From a virus: a stretch of 22,323 bases of DNA. A model generated the notes under the pieces. The model saw nothing but the letters and a program-made list of their open reading frames with translations, ran no database searches and was not told the DNA's origin. This document shows positions 1 to 9,100 of the stretch, one piece after another. The translations under genes were made by a program, and so were the position numbers. The stretch covers positions 1 to 22,323 of the IMG/VR virus record IMGVR_UViG_3300035670_005687. The stretch is one strand, 5' to 3'. Position 1 is the first letter of the stretch. Every line of letters begins with the position of its first letter.

Positions 1-21
1 GGCTGATGCACTGCATCAGCC
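1..21. repeat. Perfect palindromic hairpin at the window edge
   Basis: GGCTGATGCA and TGCATCAGCC are separated by one base, so the transcript could form a stem of about 9 bp with a 3-nt loop. It lies 28 nt before the first tail gene. It is not followed by a T-tract, so it is not a standard intrinsic terminator; a processing site, partial attenuator or the 3' end of the preceding gene are possible. Its core contains GATG and CATC arms like the palindromes near 17.6-18.0 kb, but with a 5-nt spacer. Confidence 0.5.
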
Positions 22-48
22 CCGGCGCAACCTAACAGGAGTTCGAGA

Positions 49-519
49 ATGAAGATAAATGGTAAAAAGCTCGACCAGCCGTATACGAAAGTAATCGCCT
101 TCCCACGTGAAGGAGAGGATCTGGTTTTCGTAGCAACAGCTATAACAAGTTATGATGAGTTCCATCGGCTTTGTCCTGAGCCTAGGCCAAAACTGGAGAC
201 TAAGCCAGGAATGGCACCTAAGCCACTGTTCAATGATCCGAAATACGTGGCTGAACATGACAAGTGGTATTCACGTAAGGCACAGTGGATGATTATCGAA
301 TCACTCAAAGATAGCCCTGGGTTAGAGTGGGAGTCAGTTGATAGACTCGATCCAGAAACTTGGAGCAATGTATACGCTGAGTTGGAGTCTGCCAAATTCA
401 CAGATATCGAACAAGCCAAACTGACCAACACCATCTTCGAGGTTAATGGCTATAGCGATTCCGCGATTGAGGCAGCGAAGCAACGTTTTTTCGTTGGTCA
501 ACAGGAGAAAGCACAGTAA
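49..519 (+). CDS. Tail assembly chaperone, short (G-like) form
   Basis: A 156-residue soluble protein starting at ATG 49, with an AGGAG ribosome site at 37-41. No enzymatic motif or membrane segment is visible. The assignment as a tail assembly chaperone rests on position (upstream of the tape measure gene), size, acidic helical character, and a canonical slippery heptamer near its 3' end that leads into a second reading frame. In siphoviruses the G and GT proteins bind the tape measure protein and recruit tail tube subunits during tail assembly. The unshifted product ends at the TAA at 517-519. The sequence itself is not close to a family I can name, so the function is inferred from context plus the frameshift. 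Confidence 0.75.
   Translation: MKINGKKLDQPYTKVIAFPREGEDLVFVATAITSYDEFHRLCPEPRPKLETKPGMAPKPLFNDPKYVAEHDKWYSRKAQWMIIESLKDSPGLEWESVDRLDPETWSNVYAELESAKFTDIEQAKLTNTIFEVNGYSDSAIEAAKQRFFVGQQEKAQ
486..492 (+). promoter_or_regulatory. -1 ribosomal frameshift slippery heptamer T TTT TTC
   Basis: In the frame of the gene at 49 the codons read CGT TTT TTC, so the heptamer T TTT TTC fits the X XXY YYZ rule for simultaneous -1 tRNA slippage, with good re-pairing of Phe tRNA in both sites. It lies nine codons before the frame-0 stop, close to where siphovirus G/GT shifts usually occur. I did not identify a strong stimulatory hairpin directly downstream. Confidence 0.75.
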
Positions 520-707
520 GTTCAGCACCTATTCCATCGTACAGGTCGCAACTGTACTTGGAGTTCAGGTCAGCAGAGAGGTTTGGGATGAAGCCGCCAG
601 GAGTCAAAAATACGAATTGGGACAAGTTGGAGATTCCTGAGAAGGTTATGTTGGTGGCATACGAGTTAATAAGGCAGCAGGAAGAAGTGTCATGCCGATC
701 AGTATAA
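492..707 (+). CDS. T domain of GT-like chaperone, reached by -1 frameshift
   Basis: After the slippery site at 486-492 the -1 frame stays open for 71 codons to the TAA at 705-707. A -1 slip therefore gives join(49..492,492..707), a 219-residue GT-like fusion. The extension has no plausible start of its own near its beginning; its first ATG, at 588, has no good ribosome site. The translated extension contains ERFG, then a proline-rich turn and NWDKLEIPEKVMLVAYELIR. This pattern of a small aromatic/proline segment followed by an amphipathic helix resembles the T part of other siphovirus GT chaperones. It overlaps the next gene, which starts at 692, by 16 nt. The shift is inferred from sequence. 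Confidence 0.72.
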   Translation, partial: RWSTGESTVSSAPIPSYRSQLYLEFRSAERFGMKPPGVKNTNWDKLEIPEKVMLVAYELIRQQEEVSCRSV

Positions 708-1240
708 GAACATCACGGTCACACCGTACTTGGGGTAAGATGGCTCCGAAAATGGTTGCTAGACTGCACAAGGATGCAGTAGCACATTTCAAATACTCAC
801 TCGGTGAAGGTCTGCAAGCTGCTGTCGACGCCATACCAATAGATACTGGTATGGCTGTCAATTCGCTGGTTCCTGCTATGGAAGAAATAGGTGTTTTCTC
901 CGGTACGCTAGCTGGTGGTGGTGTTAAAAAAGGTTACACTGACATAGATGGACAGTATGACCCTGACGCATACAAGTCACCGAAACACGGCAAGCAACTC
1001 GGTAAACATGCTTTCAGCATCAGTTATGGCAGTCCACGACGTAACGTGCAAAACTTCGAGTATCATATACAAGTTGGTCATTGGCTTTTTCGTGAGCGTG
1101 GCGATTTTCAAGGTGGTCCATTTGGTGCGTTGGAAGCTATGCGCGATGCATTCAAAGAAGCATACAGTGACGTAGGTGACAGGTTGGCAAAAGCCATATC
1201 CAATGTTATGGATGAGAACATCGTACTTACTAAGGACTAG
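692..1240 (+). CDS. HK97 gp10-like tail/neck completion protein
   Basis: A 182-residue protein starting at ATG 692 with AGGA 9 nt upstream. The N-terminal part is basic and helical (residues 1-45), followed by IPIDTGMAVNSL, a form of the PvdTG.l..s motif of HK97 gp10-like and other minor tail/neck proteins. The later part has a beta segment with tyrosines, HWLFRERGDFQGGPFGAL and a C-terminal helix, also typical of this group. Such proteins join head to tail or cap the tail tube. It overlaps the frameshifted chaperone by 16 nt and ends 8 nt before the tape measure gene. A position between GT and tape measure is less usual than upstream of the tube protein. Family assignment is by motif and context. 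Confidence 0.65.
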   Translation: MPISIRTSRSHRTWGKMAPKMVARLHKDAVAHFKYSLGEGLQAAVDAIPIDTGMAVNSLVPAMEEIGVFSGTLAGGGVKKGYTDIDGQYDPDAYKSPKHGKQLGKHAFSISYGSPRRNVQNFEYHIQVGHWLFRERGDFQGGPFGALEAMRDAFKEAYSDVGDRLAKAISNVMDENIVLTKD

Positions 1241-1248
1241 GTGATAAC

Positions 1249-4200
1249 ATGACCGTATACAATGATACATACACGATGACCGCGGATTTGAGTTCATTTG
1301 AACCTGAATTCAAGCGCGTAAACAAGCTGTTGGCCGACAATGGTGTCGCATTCGAGAAAGCCAATAGAGTCGCCTATGAATACGTACAAGAAGGCGAGAA
1401 CATAGTCAGGAAGCTACGTAGCATAGAACTTCAATTAAACGAGACTACCCGTGCACAATATAATCTAAATCGTGAACAAGGCAAATTTTCACTTGGCAGT
1501 CGTTCTGTATATCCTTCGTCACCATCATCTGGACAAGATCAACTGTTAAAACAGTATAATGATTCCATGGGAAGCAAGTTGCCGTCGTATATTACGGATA
1601 CAACCAAGTCCATGGATAAGTTGACGAGATCAACCAAAGACTTGGATGGTGCATCACAGTCCGTGCTGATTTCTTGGAAGTCCATTGGTCGGTTGCTTGT
1701 TGTTCAGACATTACATAGGTCAATCGCCTCCACTGTTTCCGCTCTACGTGACGGCTTCACCGCTTCACTTGACTTGCAAAGCAAATTTCTGGAAATCAGA
1801 GCAATAAGTCAGGACATACCACTGTCTATACAGACCTGGGCAACAGAACTAGCCAAAGTTTCCAGCAAATGGGGCGCGGATTTGTTCGATGTCACAGAAG
1901 GTGCATATCAGGCACTGTCAAATCAGGTAGCCAAAGGCCGTGATGCAATTCTATTTGTCGATGAGGCCATGAAACTTTCTGCTGCAACTGCATCAACAGC
2001 TACAGAAGCTGTCAATGCGCTATCGTCAGTTCTTAACGCATACGGCGAAAGTTCCAGTTCTGCTGCTAAGTACGCTGCACAGCTATTCAAAACGGTAGAA
2101 CTGGGTCGTGTGCGTCTCGGTGAAATGTCAAACAACCTTGGTGACATCGTGATTCTTGCATCAAACCTCGGCATACCATTTGAAGAGGTTGCTGCTGGCA
2201 TCACAATGATGACCAATCAGGGCATGAAATTCAATAAGACGGCTACGCAAATACGTGGTGCACTCAATAAGCTGCTGAAACCAACAGAAGAGATGCAGGG
2301 ACTATTTGATAGTTTCGGTGTAAGTTCTGGTGAGGCACTTGTTAAGCTGATAGGTTTCCCTGGTATCATAGAATCTATCAAGGACGAAACTGGTGGTGCT
2401 AGTAATGAAGTAGCCAGATACTTCAATACTATGCGTGGTATGTTGTTCGGTGTGGCAGTTACATCTGAACGTACGTCCGAACTATACAAACAGTCTATTG
2501 ACAAGATCAAAAATAGTATGGAGACCTATGAGGCAGCTGCCAAAGAGCGACTTAACTCACCGCTTGTGCAATTCCAAAGTAGGATGAAGGAAGTACAGAA
2601 CATGTTCCGTGTGGATTTCGGTCCAGCGATAATCAACACTCTAGCAGAGATATCCACACACTTCACAAATCTTGATTTGGTAGTTAAGAGCTTCACGCAG
2701 ACGTTACTGGTAGCTGGTACTGGCATGGGTATGTTGGCACTGATCAAAGGAATCAAATTCCTGGCGTTCGAGTCAGCCAAATACAATGCTGCGCTAGCAG
2801 CTGGCCTGGCGATATATGCAACGCTAACTTTCGCTGCCAACATGTACACCAAGACACTAGTTAAAGAACTAGACGGTGTGCGTGAGGAACTAGCGGCAGT
2901 CAACAAGGAATATGATCGTACACTGTCAGCTATGGCAGCTGTAGACGCTGACTTGATGAAGGAGCTTGAACGCCCGCTACTTACGATGGCCGCTAGGACC
3001 AATGCTGTGTTATCGCACGGTATGGAAGGTCTGATGGGCCAGAATGAGCTTCTGAAGGAGTCATACGAAGGCATATTCAAGAAGGCTGAGAGCGGTGCCA
3101 AGGACTTCGAGGATGCATACAAGGATGCGATAGATAATATCCGCGATGGTATCAAATCTCTTGATGGCGACATCAAGAATCAAGGTAACATAATCGACGG
3201 TATCAACAAGGCCATAATTGAATCAGGACGTGAACTGAAAGAAGTTCTGCTTGATGCATCGCTAGATGGTCTCGATCCGACAGCAGGTATACAAAAACTT
3301 GATCGCTATATCTCGCAAATGAGAGAAGCTGCTGCTAAGGCAACTGATCTTGAAACACACAATTACTACACGTCACAGATCAAGTCGGCGATCAAAGAGA
3401 AGAATTCACTCGCAACAGAGATTAACGAGAAAAACAAAGAGATCGACGAAGAACGCGCAGAGATAGCTGATCAGATCACTGAGTCAAAGCAGAAACTGCT
3501 AGATCTTGAGCGCGAATACCAGAATACACGTGAACAGGACAAGAAGAACGAGTTATTCACAGCGCGCAATGAGCAAGTCCGTGAGCTAGGTAAGTTGGAA
3601 GCTGAACTCAAAGGTAAGGTCAAGACCGCAGTACCGGACTTCAATTTATCCAACGAGTACGCGTCAGCTATAGCAGAACAGCAAGCACAACTTATGAAGA
3701 TGCGTGAAGCAGCACAAGCTGAGGAACTGCGTCTGCTTAATGAGAAGCACAACAGGGAAATCGCACTCAAAGAAGCTCTGTTAAAGCTTGATCTTGCCAA
3801 TATCCGCAAGAAAGCAGAGTCAGAGCGACAAGAGAACCTACTGACCGCCGCTCGCAAGAATCTCGATGCATTCGACCTAGAAAAAGCACTGCCGTCTGTA
3901 CGTAACCAGCAAAGTATAGATGACATCATGTCCATGAGGTATCAATCTGCTGCTAGGGTCAAAGAAGCAGGTGCTACAGATCAGCAGATGGCATCGGTAT
4001 TCGCTAGACTTGCTAGCGAACAAAACTACCTACAGACTCAGTTACTCAAAGTAGAAAATACAAATCGCAGAGACAAAGTAACAGAGGATCTTAAAGCAGT
4101 TGATGCTACACTTGAGAAACTACGACTTACAGAGGCTGGTTCTACCAAAGCTGTTGGCAAACTAGATATCCAGATCATATATTTAAATGATAAAATTGCA

Positions 4201-4890
4201 GAACTCACATCTGAATTAGCTGACATGGGTTTCGTTGAAGGCAAACTCATACCACAAGTTGGTAGACGTAACAGGGATGAGATAGACGAGAAGGAGAGAG
4301 ACCTAAATGAATATCTGAAACTTAGGGATTCTGCTGAACGTGCAAAAGACAAGTACAGAGAACAGACTATCTCTGCTAGTATGGCTAGAAGTGATTATAC
4401 GGCGATGGCTGCCGGTATACTCAAGGCGTTAGTTGATGCTAACGTGGATATCTACGGGATTAAGACTCAGAGCAAGGAACTAGATGCACTAAAGACCGGT
4501 CCAACTGTTGTAAGAACACAGGAAGAAGAACTGAAACAGCTTACAGCGAACGTACAGAGCCTAGTAGAGAGTACGGCTAACATCAAGAGTGCAGCTGAGA
4601 AGTATGGTGAGACTTTCACACAGGACAGCACAATTCGTGATATGAAAAATGCTGCTGAGTCATATGATTTCTTGTCTAATCTCATAAAGAACCAAGCAAA
4701 TAGCACTGTCAGTGGAGCAGAAGTGATCACTGCATCACAGATCAAAGCACTTGCCGAGAACGCCAGTGACATATACAATGATAACCGGGATATCAAAACA
4801 ACAATCAATGCAAATCTTGACTTGAGTGTTGTCAGACAGGCCGTCAATGATGTTATGAAGACAAATGAAAGAATGGGACCAAGGAGATAA
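1249..4890 (+). CDS. Tail tape measure protein
   Basis: The 1213-residue protein starts at ATG 1249, preceded by AGGTGAT at 1239-1245. Residues about 140-400 have the alpha-helical core of the phage tail tape measure (TP901/PhageMin) family, including the segment around IPFEEVAAGITMMTNQGMKF and the following ATQIRGALNKLLKP. Two hydrophobic stretches at about 484-504 and 513-533 may be the membrane-active part used in DNA ejection. From about 538 to 1050 the chain is Lys/Glu-rich and heptad-like, consistent with long coiled coils, as at about 710-790 and 812-865. I see no lysozyme or peptidase motif. With the usual 0.15 nm per residue, the length predicts a tail of about 180 nm. Long open frames on the opposite strand are shadows. 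Confidence 0.95.
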   Translation: MTVYNDTYTMTADLSSFEPEFKRVNKLLADNGVAFEKANRVAYEYVQEGENIVRKLRSIELQLNETTRAQYNLNREQGKFSLGSRSVYPSSPSSGQDQLLKQYNDSMGSKLPSYITDTTKSMDKLTRSTKDLDGASQSVLISWKSIGRLLVVQTLHRSIASTVSALRDGFTASLDLQSKFLEIRAISQDIPLSIQTWATELAKVSSKWGADLFDVTEGAYQALSNQVAKGRDAILFVDEAMKLSAATASTATEAVNALSSVLNAYGESSSSAAKYAAQLFKTVELGRVRLGEMSNNLGDIVILASNLGIPFEEVAAGITMMTNQGMKFNKTATQIRGALNKLLKPTEEMQGLFDSFGVSSGEALVKLIGFPGIIESIKDETGGASNEVARYFNTMRGMLFGVAVTSERTSELYKQSIDKIKNSMETYEAAAKERLNSPLVQFQSRMKEVQNMFRVDFGPAIINTLAEISTHFTNLDLVVKSFTQTLLVAGTGMGMLALIKGIKFLAFESAKYNAALAAGLAIYATLTFAANMYTKTLVKELDGVREELAAVNKEYDRTLSAMAAVDADLMKELERPLLTMAARTNAVLSHGMEGLMGQNELLKESYEGIFKKAESGAKDFEDAYKDAIDNIRDGIKSLDGDIKNQGNIIDGINKAIIESGRELKEVLLDASLDGLDPTAGIQKLDRYISQMREAAAKATDLETHNYYTSQIKSAIKEKNSLATEINEKNKEIDEERAEIADQITESKQKLLDLEREYQNTREQDKKNELFTARNEQVRELGKLEAELKGKVKTAVPDFNLSNEYASAIAEQQAQLMKMREAAQAEELRLLNEKHNREIALKEALLKLDLANIRKKAESERQENLLTAARKNLDAFDLEKALPSVRNQQSIDDIMSMRYQSAARVKEAGATDQQMASVFARLASEQNYLQTQLLKVENTNRRDKVTEDLKAVDATLEKLRLTEAGSTKAVGKLDIQIIYLNDKIAELTSELADMGFVEGKLIPQVGRRNRDEIDEKERDLNEYLKLRDSAERAKDKYREQTISASMARSDYTAMAAGILKALVDANVDIYGIKTQSKELDALKTGPTVVRTQEEELKQLTANVQSLVESTANIKSAAEKYGETFTQDSTIRDMKNAAESYDFLSNLIKNQANSTVSGAEVITASQIKALAENASDIYNDNRDIKTTINANLDLSVVRQAVNDVMKTNERMGPRR

Positions 4891-4892
4891 AT

Positions 4893-5288
4893 ATGACGTT
4901 CAGCTATCTATCTAATCCTATTGCTACACTTCGCGACCCTGAACTAACCGAGGAAGATCTGCGTAAGCTCGCGTGTATCGCTAGGCGCACACGATCAGGT
5001 GAAGCAATAGTGTTTACTGCATCAAACTGGGTGCAGCAACGTACACTTAGTATTCTCAGCACACTTAACACCAAAACCGAGATTGACAAGCTGAAAGTCA
5101 TACTAGCAGCAGCACAGGGTAAGGAAATAACCATAACTTTCCCTACTAGCATGAGTATCGAAGAGCCAGAAGATGCAGTAACACCAGATACGTTACTGGC
5201 AATCATAACAGATGATGTCGAAATCACAGCAGAGCACCCAGGTGATTGTAGCTATGCTATAAGTCTCAAGTTGCAGGTGACACAATGA
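4893..5288 (+). CDS. Small minor tail protein, paralogue of the next gene
   Basis: A 131-residue protein starting at ATG 4893, two bases after the tape measure stop; AAGGAGA at 4881-4887 overlaps the end of that gene. The pattern NPIATLRDPELTEEDL, then IARRTRSGEAIVF and a later CSYAISLKLQV strand, matches a group of small beta-rich tail proteins encoded between tape measure and hub in many phages, where the fuller motif is PELG...RRTRGGdl..f. The next gene product has the same plan, so they look like tandem paralogues. A distal-tail or baseplate role is inferred from position. No enzymatic residues are apparent. Confidence 0.7.
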   Translation: MTFSYLSNPIATLRDPELTEEDLRKLACIARRTRSGEAIVFTASNWVQQRTLSILSTLNTKTEIDKLKVILAAAQGKEITITFPTSMSIEEPEDAVTPDTLLAIITDDVEITAEHPGDCSYAISLKLQVTQ

Positions 5289-5656
5289 TAGCATTCAGGT
5301 TTCCGTACACAACACCAACTCAGACGTTCACATTCAAGAATCCAGAGTTGAATGATACCGATACGTTGGTTGTAAAGACGATTCTTCGACTTGACATGTC
5401 AGGTAAGCCACACACGTTCGTGGATGGGCCAATGAATCGTCTGATAACGTTGAAGTTCAACTTGTTCGACACAGACAAAGTGGATTTCGTCAACGCGATG
5501 CATGTAGCTGATGACGGCGCAGCGTTCCAGTATGTAGAGGATTACGGCGGAACGCCAACTATTAACAAGGTAAAACTAACCTCTCCTGATGTTGTCATCA
5601 GCAGAGACTCGAGGTCGATAGATACAGTTCAGATAACATTGGAGATTGTACCATGA
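5285..5656 (+). CDS. Small minor tail protein, second paralogue
   Basis: A 123-residue protein whose ATG overlaps the previous stop as ATGA (5285-5288), pointing to translational coupling. It begins with FPYTTPTQTFTFKNPELNDTD, then KTILRLDMSGKPHTF and a final strand VQITLEIV. This aligns by eye with the previous protein (PEL block, SG turn, C-terminal beta strand), although the Arg-rich turn is lost. A beta-sandwich tail component next to the hub is the most likely role; the exact position in the virion cannot be told from sequence. Confidence 0.7.
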   Translation: MIAFRFPYTTPTQTFTFKNPELNDTDTLVVKTILRLDMSGKPHTFVDGPMNRLITLKFNLFDTDKVDFVNAMHVADDGAAFQYVEDYGGTPTINKVKLTSPDVVISRDSRSIDTVQITLEIVP

Positions 5657-6117
5657 ATATGAAGCTAGTTGGTGTATACAGATGCAGACACATCAGGGAT
5701 GGTGTAGTTCTACGTGAGTTCGAGGCCAAAAATGCCATCGTCAATGACGGCAAGAATGTAGCACTAGGTATTCTGTTCGGAACAACAACTAAGATATCAA
5801 CTTGGTACGTGGGGTTGATGGCTACTGCTACAACTTTGTCTTTGTCTGACACACTCGCATCACATACTGGCTGGACTGTATGCTCAAATATGGGTGCAAG
5901 ACAGGCACTATCAATGGGCACTGCTACCAGTAACACGATTAGGTCATCTGCCAACACTACACATACAGCAACTGGCGCTGATACTATCATAGGTGCGTTC
6001 ATAGCTTCTACTACAGATGACACTGGTACATTGTGGTCTAGTGTAGAGTTCGATGACTCCATCAATGTAGTTTCAACAGACACGTTCCAAGTCTCGTATT
6101 CCCTAACATTCATATAG
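5653..6117 (+). CDS. Small phage structural protein (VNxGxN...WYVGL type)
   Basis: A 154-residue protein starting at ATG 5653, again in an ATGA overlap with the previous gene. Residues 20-60 read AKNAIVNDGKNVALGILFG...WYVGLM, then SHTGW. The end reads FDDSINVVSTDTFQVSYSLTF. I recognise this architecture from a widespread group of phage structural proteins with the pattern vN.GlN.lld..F......WYvGLi...HtGW, usually encoded in tail, fibre or decoration-protein regions and without an assigned biochemical role. It is Thr/Ser rich and beta-rich, with no signal peptide. It is probably an exposed tail-tip or decoration component. Confidence 0.65.
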   Translation: MNMKLVGVYRCRHIRDGVVLREFEAKNAIVNDGKNVALGILFGTTTKISTWYVGLMATATTLSLSDTLASHTGWTVCSNMGARQALSMGTATSNTIRSSANTTHTATGADTIIGAFIASTTDDTGTLWSSVEFDDSINVVSTDTFQVSYSLTFI

Positions 6118-6124
6118 GTGTAAC

Positions 6125-9100
6125 ATGGCTAAGACGCTAACTGCAACTGCTATCACATCTTCTACTACCGCACTCGGAACTGATCCCTGGATCATAGCCA
6201 AGATTGATTGGCCATCTGGTACTATCTACTACGGTGACAAGACCAAAACTATCGGTGCGATTTCCGTGGTCGGTGCAATAACTGACTTCGCTGAACTGCA
6301 ACACAGCATCAGAACCAACGTGCTAGGCGAATACGCTGCGTTCACGATAACACTCAGTGACCACGATGGCACGTTGAAAACCATCTACAATGGTGACACT
6401 ACAGCCAACGTCAAAGCCACTATTTACCAGCATTTCGAGGGTAATGCATCAACTGACCTAGTAGAACTGTCTCGTGGTGCGGTAAGAGATTGTACCTGGG
6501 ACGAAGGCGAGCGTATACTCAAAGTTGATATCGAGACCGTCATGTACTCCGGTATAATCGGGTACAAGATCACTGAAACAACACATGCTGACATCAGCGA
6601 CTCCGCGGTGGGGTCGGTTATACCGATGTGTTTCGGGTCCGTGTTGCATGTGCCGGCTATATACGCCATCAAAGCTCCGCGAGCAACTGTTTCTGAGAAA
6701 TTCTCATATTACGACGTTGACAGTTTCAAAGTTGATGTGGACCCGGATCGCCTACCTTCTGATGTTGAAATCACGGTCAGAATCGGCCCGCTTAGAACGA
6801 CAGGCTCTATTATTGGTGACACATTCTATATCACAGCATGGAACCTGCCATACTACACTGACATCACACCTGTCTCGTACATTGGACCAAACACGTATAT
6901 GAACAGGCGTGATGTCACAGTTCTGCCCATGTCCAATAACAAATACACAAACATGTATTTCCTGCTAGAAGATAGTAGCGGTAAGCAGTTCGTCAACAAG
7001 TGTATCGGGCAGGTGAAGTACACTATGGCTGGTGGATTAGAAGGTGTAGTCTGCTTCATGCAGAAATACTGGTACAACAACTACGAAGACAGATTTATCG
7101 TTGTGAATGACACGTATACTGTTAAAGAGGTAGCACCATGTGTCAGATTGAGTTGGCCAGCGTACTCGACAGAGTTAATTTTAACAGAATCAACTAGAGA
7201 TACTGGACCAAACTATACGGCATTGACATCCACATTTGGCTATAACATACCTGCTGGCGGCATGGTGATGGCATCAGTAGCCAACAGGAAAGATATAACG
7301 ATATTGCAAAGTGCTAAGGTCGTACTGGAACGTGATGATACTAGTGACTACTACTTTTGCAATCTGTATCCCAGTGCACGAATCGCTGGTGTTTACGCCT
7401 TTCGTGACGATGCAGTCACTGGAATGAAGATCTTCGCTGTTGTGCCATCTTCATACTACACGAAACACTTGAACATGTCTGTGGATGGTAACAGCATCAC
7501 AGCACTGGAGTTCGTTGAACCATTGGAGTTCAAGAACGAGGGTTGGGACACACAGATATTCGTGTCGATGCAATCATCCAAAGGCAACAACACTGCTGAC
7601 ATTCTCAAGTTTCTGATTAACACTTACTCCACAATCACAGCTGATTCAACGTCGTTCGCTACAGTGGCCGCAAAACTCGGAGCGTACCCGTCAAACTTCG
7701 CCCTGTTTGAACAGCATGACACAATCAATATCTGTGAAGATATTGCTTGGCAGGCACGTTGTGCATTGATAATTCGTGGTGACATTGTTTACATCACATA
7801 CCTATCTGAGACCAAAACGCCCTCCTTCACAGCAGACGAAGATAATACCGAGTACAAAACACTGCAGATGTCTCAAACCAGTTTCAATGATCTCAAAACG
7901 AAGATCAACTGCAACTGGCGCAGAAGTTACGCGGGCCTGGATGGTGTGTACAAGCTTAACAGCTACAAGTTCAACTGGCGTGCTACTCGGTATACCCAAG
8001 GTGATAAAGATCTTCGTATGTTGATCCAGTATTCCTACGCGCAGTTGCCTACCAAAGCCGTAAATTCAGAACATGAGCTTGTCTATATGCAGAACACTGA
8101 CACCTACGGGTTATTTGAGGATAGTTGGGATTTCTTCATCTATAATCATGAGATACTAGTGAAGAAGTCACTAGCGTGGTGGGGATCGAAACGTGCTAAC
8201 ATGTGGCGGAAGTTCACATCTAGACATTTCCTGGAAGCGTTGCCAGCGGAAGTGTTTGATACGATTGCATATGACGTGGCACAGATCGGTGGTAATATCG
8301 TGCATGGTATGGTCACTCAGATGTCACAGAATACCGATGACAACTCCATATCCATAACAACAGACGTGTTCGCGTATGCCGGGTCAGACGGAGTAGATGA
8401 CGACGATGATATCGTCGATACCGATGATGCAATACACGGCGATCAAGATAATGTCGATAACATTTCCGGCGACGAGACTATTGTCGGTGATGATGAAGAC
8501 ATCTGGTTTATAGATGGTACTATTGTACACCCAGATGATAAGCCACCTACCGACAATCCACTAGATGAAGTAGAAGAACTGGACTACGACGTTCTAACAC
8601 AAGTTGAAGAAGATGTTGATCTACCAGATGAGGAAGAAGAGGAAGAACGTACATTGGTGGTTACCTGCCCTACGGTTTTCGTCAGGGATACGCCAGGAAC
8701 TATATTCTGTGAAGTTCACGACGACAAGGGTAACATACTAGCACAAAGAGTCACCGTCTCACTCAGCGCCGTACTCAGTGACGACAACGACGAAATCGAC
8801 ATCAATAGGATAAGCATATCCACTGATGGCTTCGCTACAGGTTCCGATGATGCAACTATCACAGGTGGATCAGGTGACGATGATACAGGAACACTCACGT
8901 TCAGTGCAGACTTATGTCCAGATGTAGTCAAGGAGATCCTAGTTGTAGACACACAAGGTGAGATAGTTTGGACAGACGTACCAGTGTATCCAGTAGCTCG
9001 CGGTGAAGCTTTCAGTGTGGCATTCACAGGCGCGCCACCATCAGGTGCAGTTGACATTTCATTGGTAGCGTCACCGTCAGGTGATAAAGTGTATAATGAT

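Noticed and set aside
446-640. 64-codon frame in the +1 frame over the end of the chaperone gene
   Set aside because: The -1 frame has a canonical slippery heptamer and a longer, more T-like extension; the +1 frame has no shift signal and its ATG lacks a ribosome site.
2526-3176. 216-codon antisense frame within the tape measure gene
   Set aside because: Low-complexity Ser/Ala-rich translation opposite a strongly supported gene; several similar shadows occur along the same gene.
5588-5599. GATG-N4-CATC match inside a tail gene as an operator
   Set aside because: In-frame codons for Asp-Val-Val-Ile explain it; similar coding matches occur at 6052, 19890 and 21919 without clustering.
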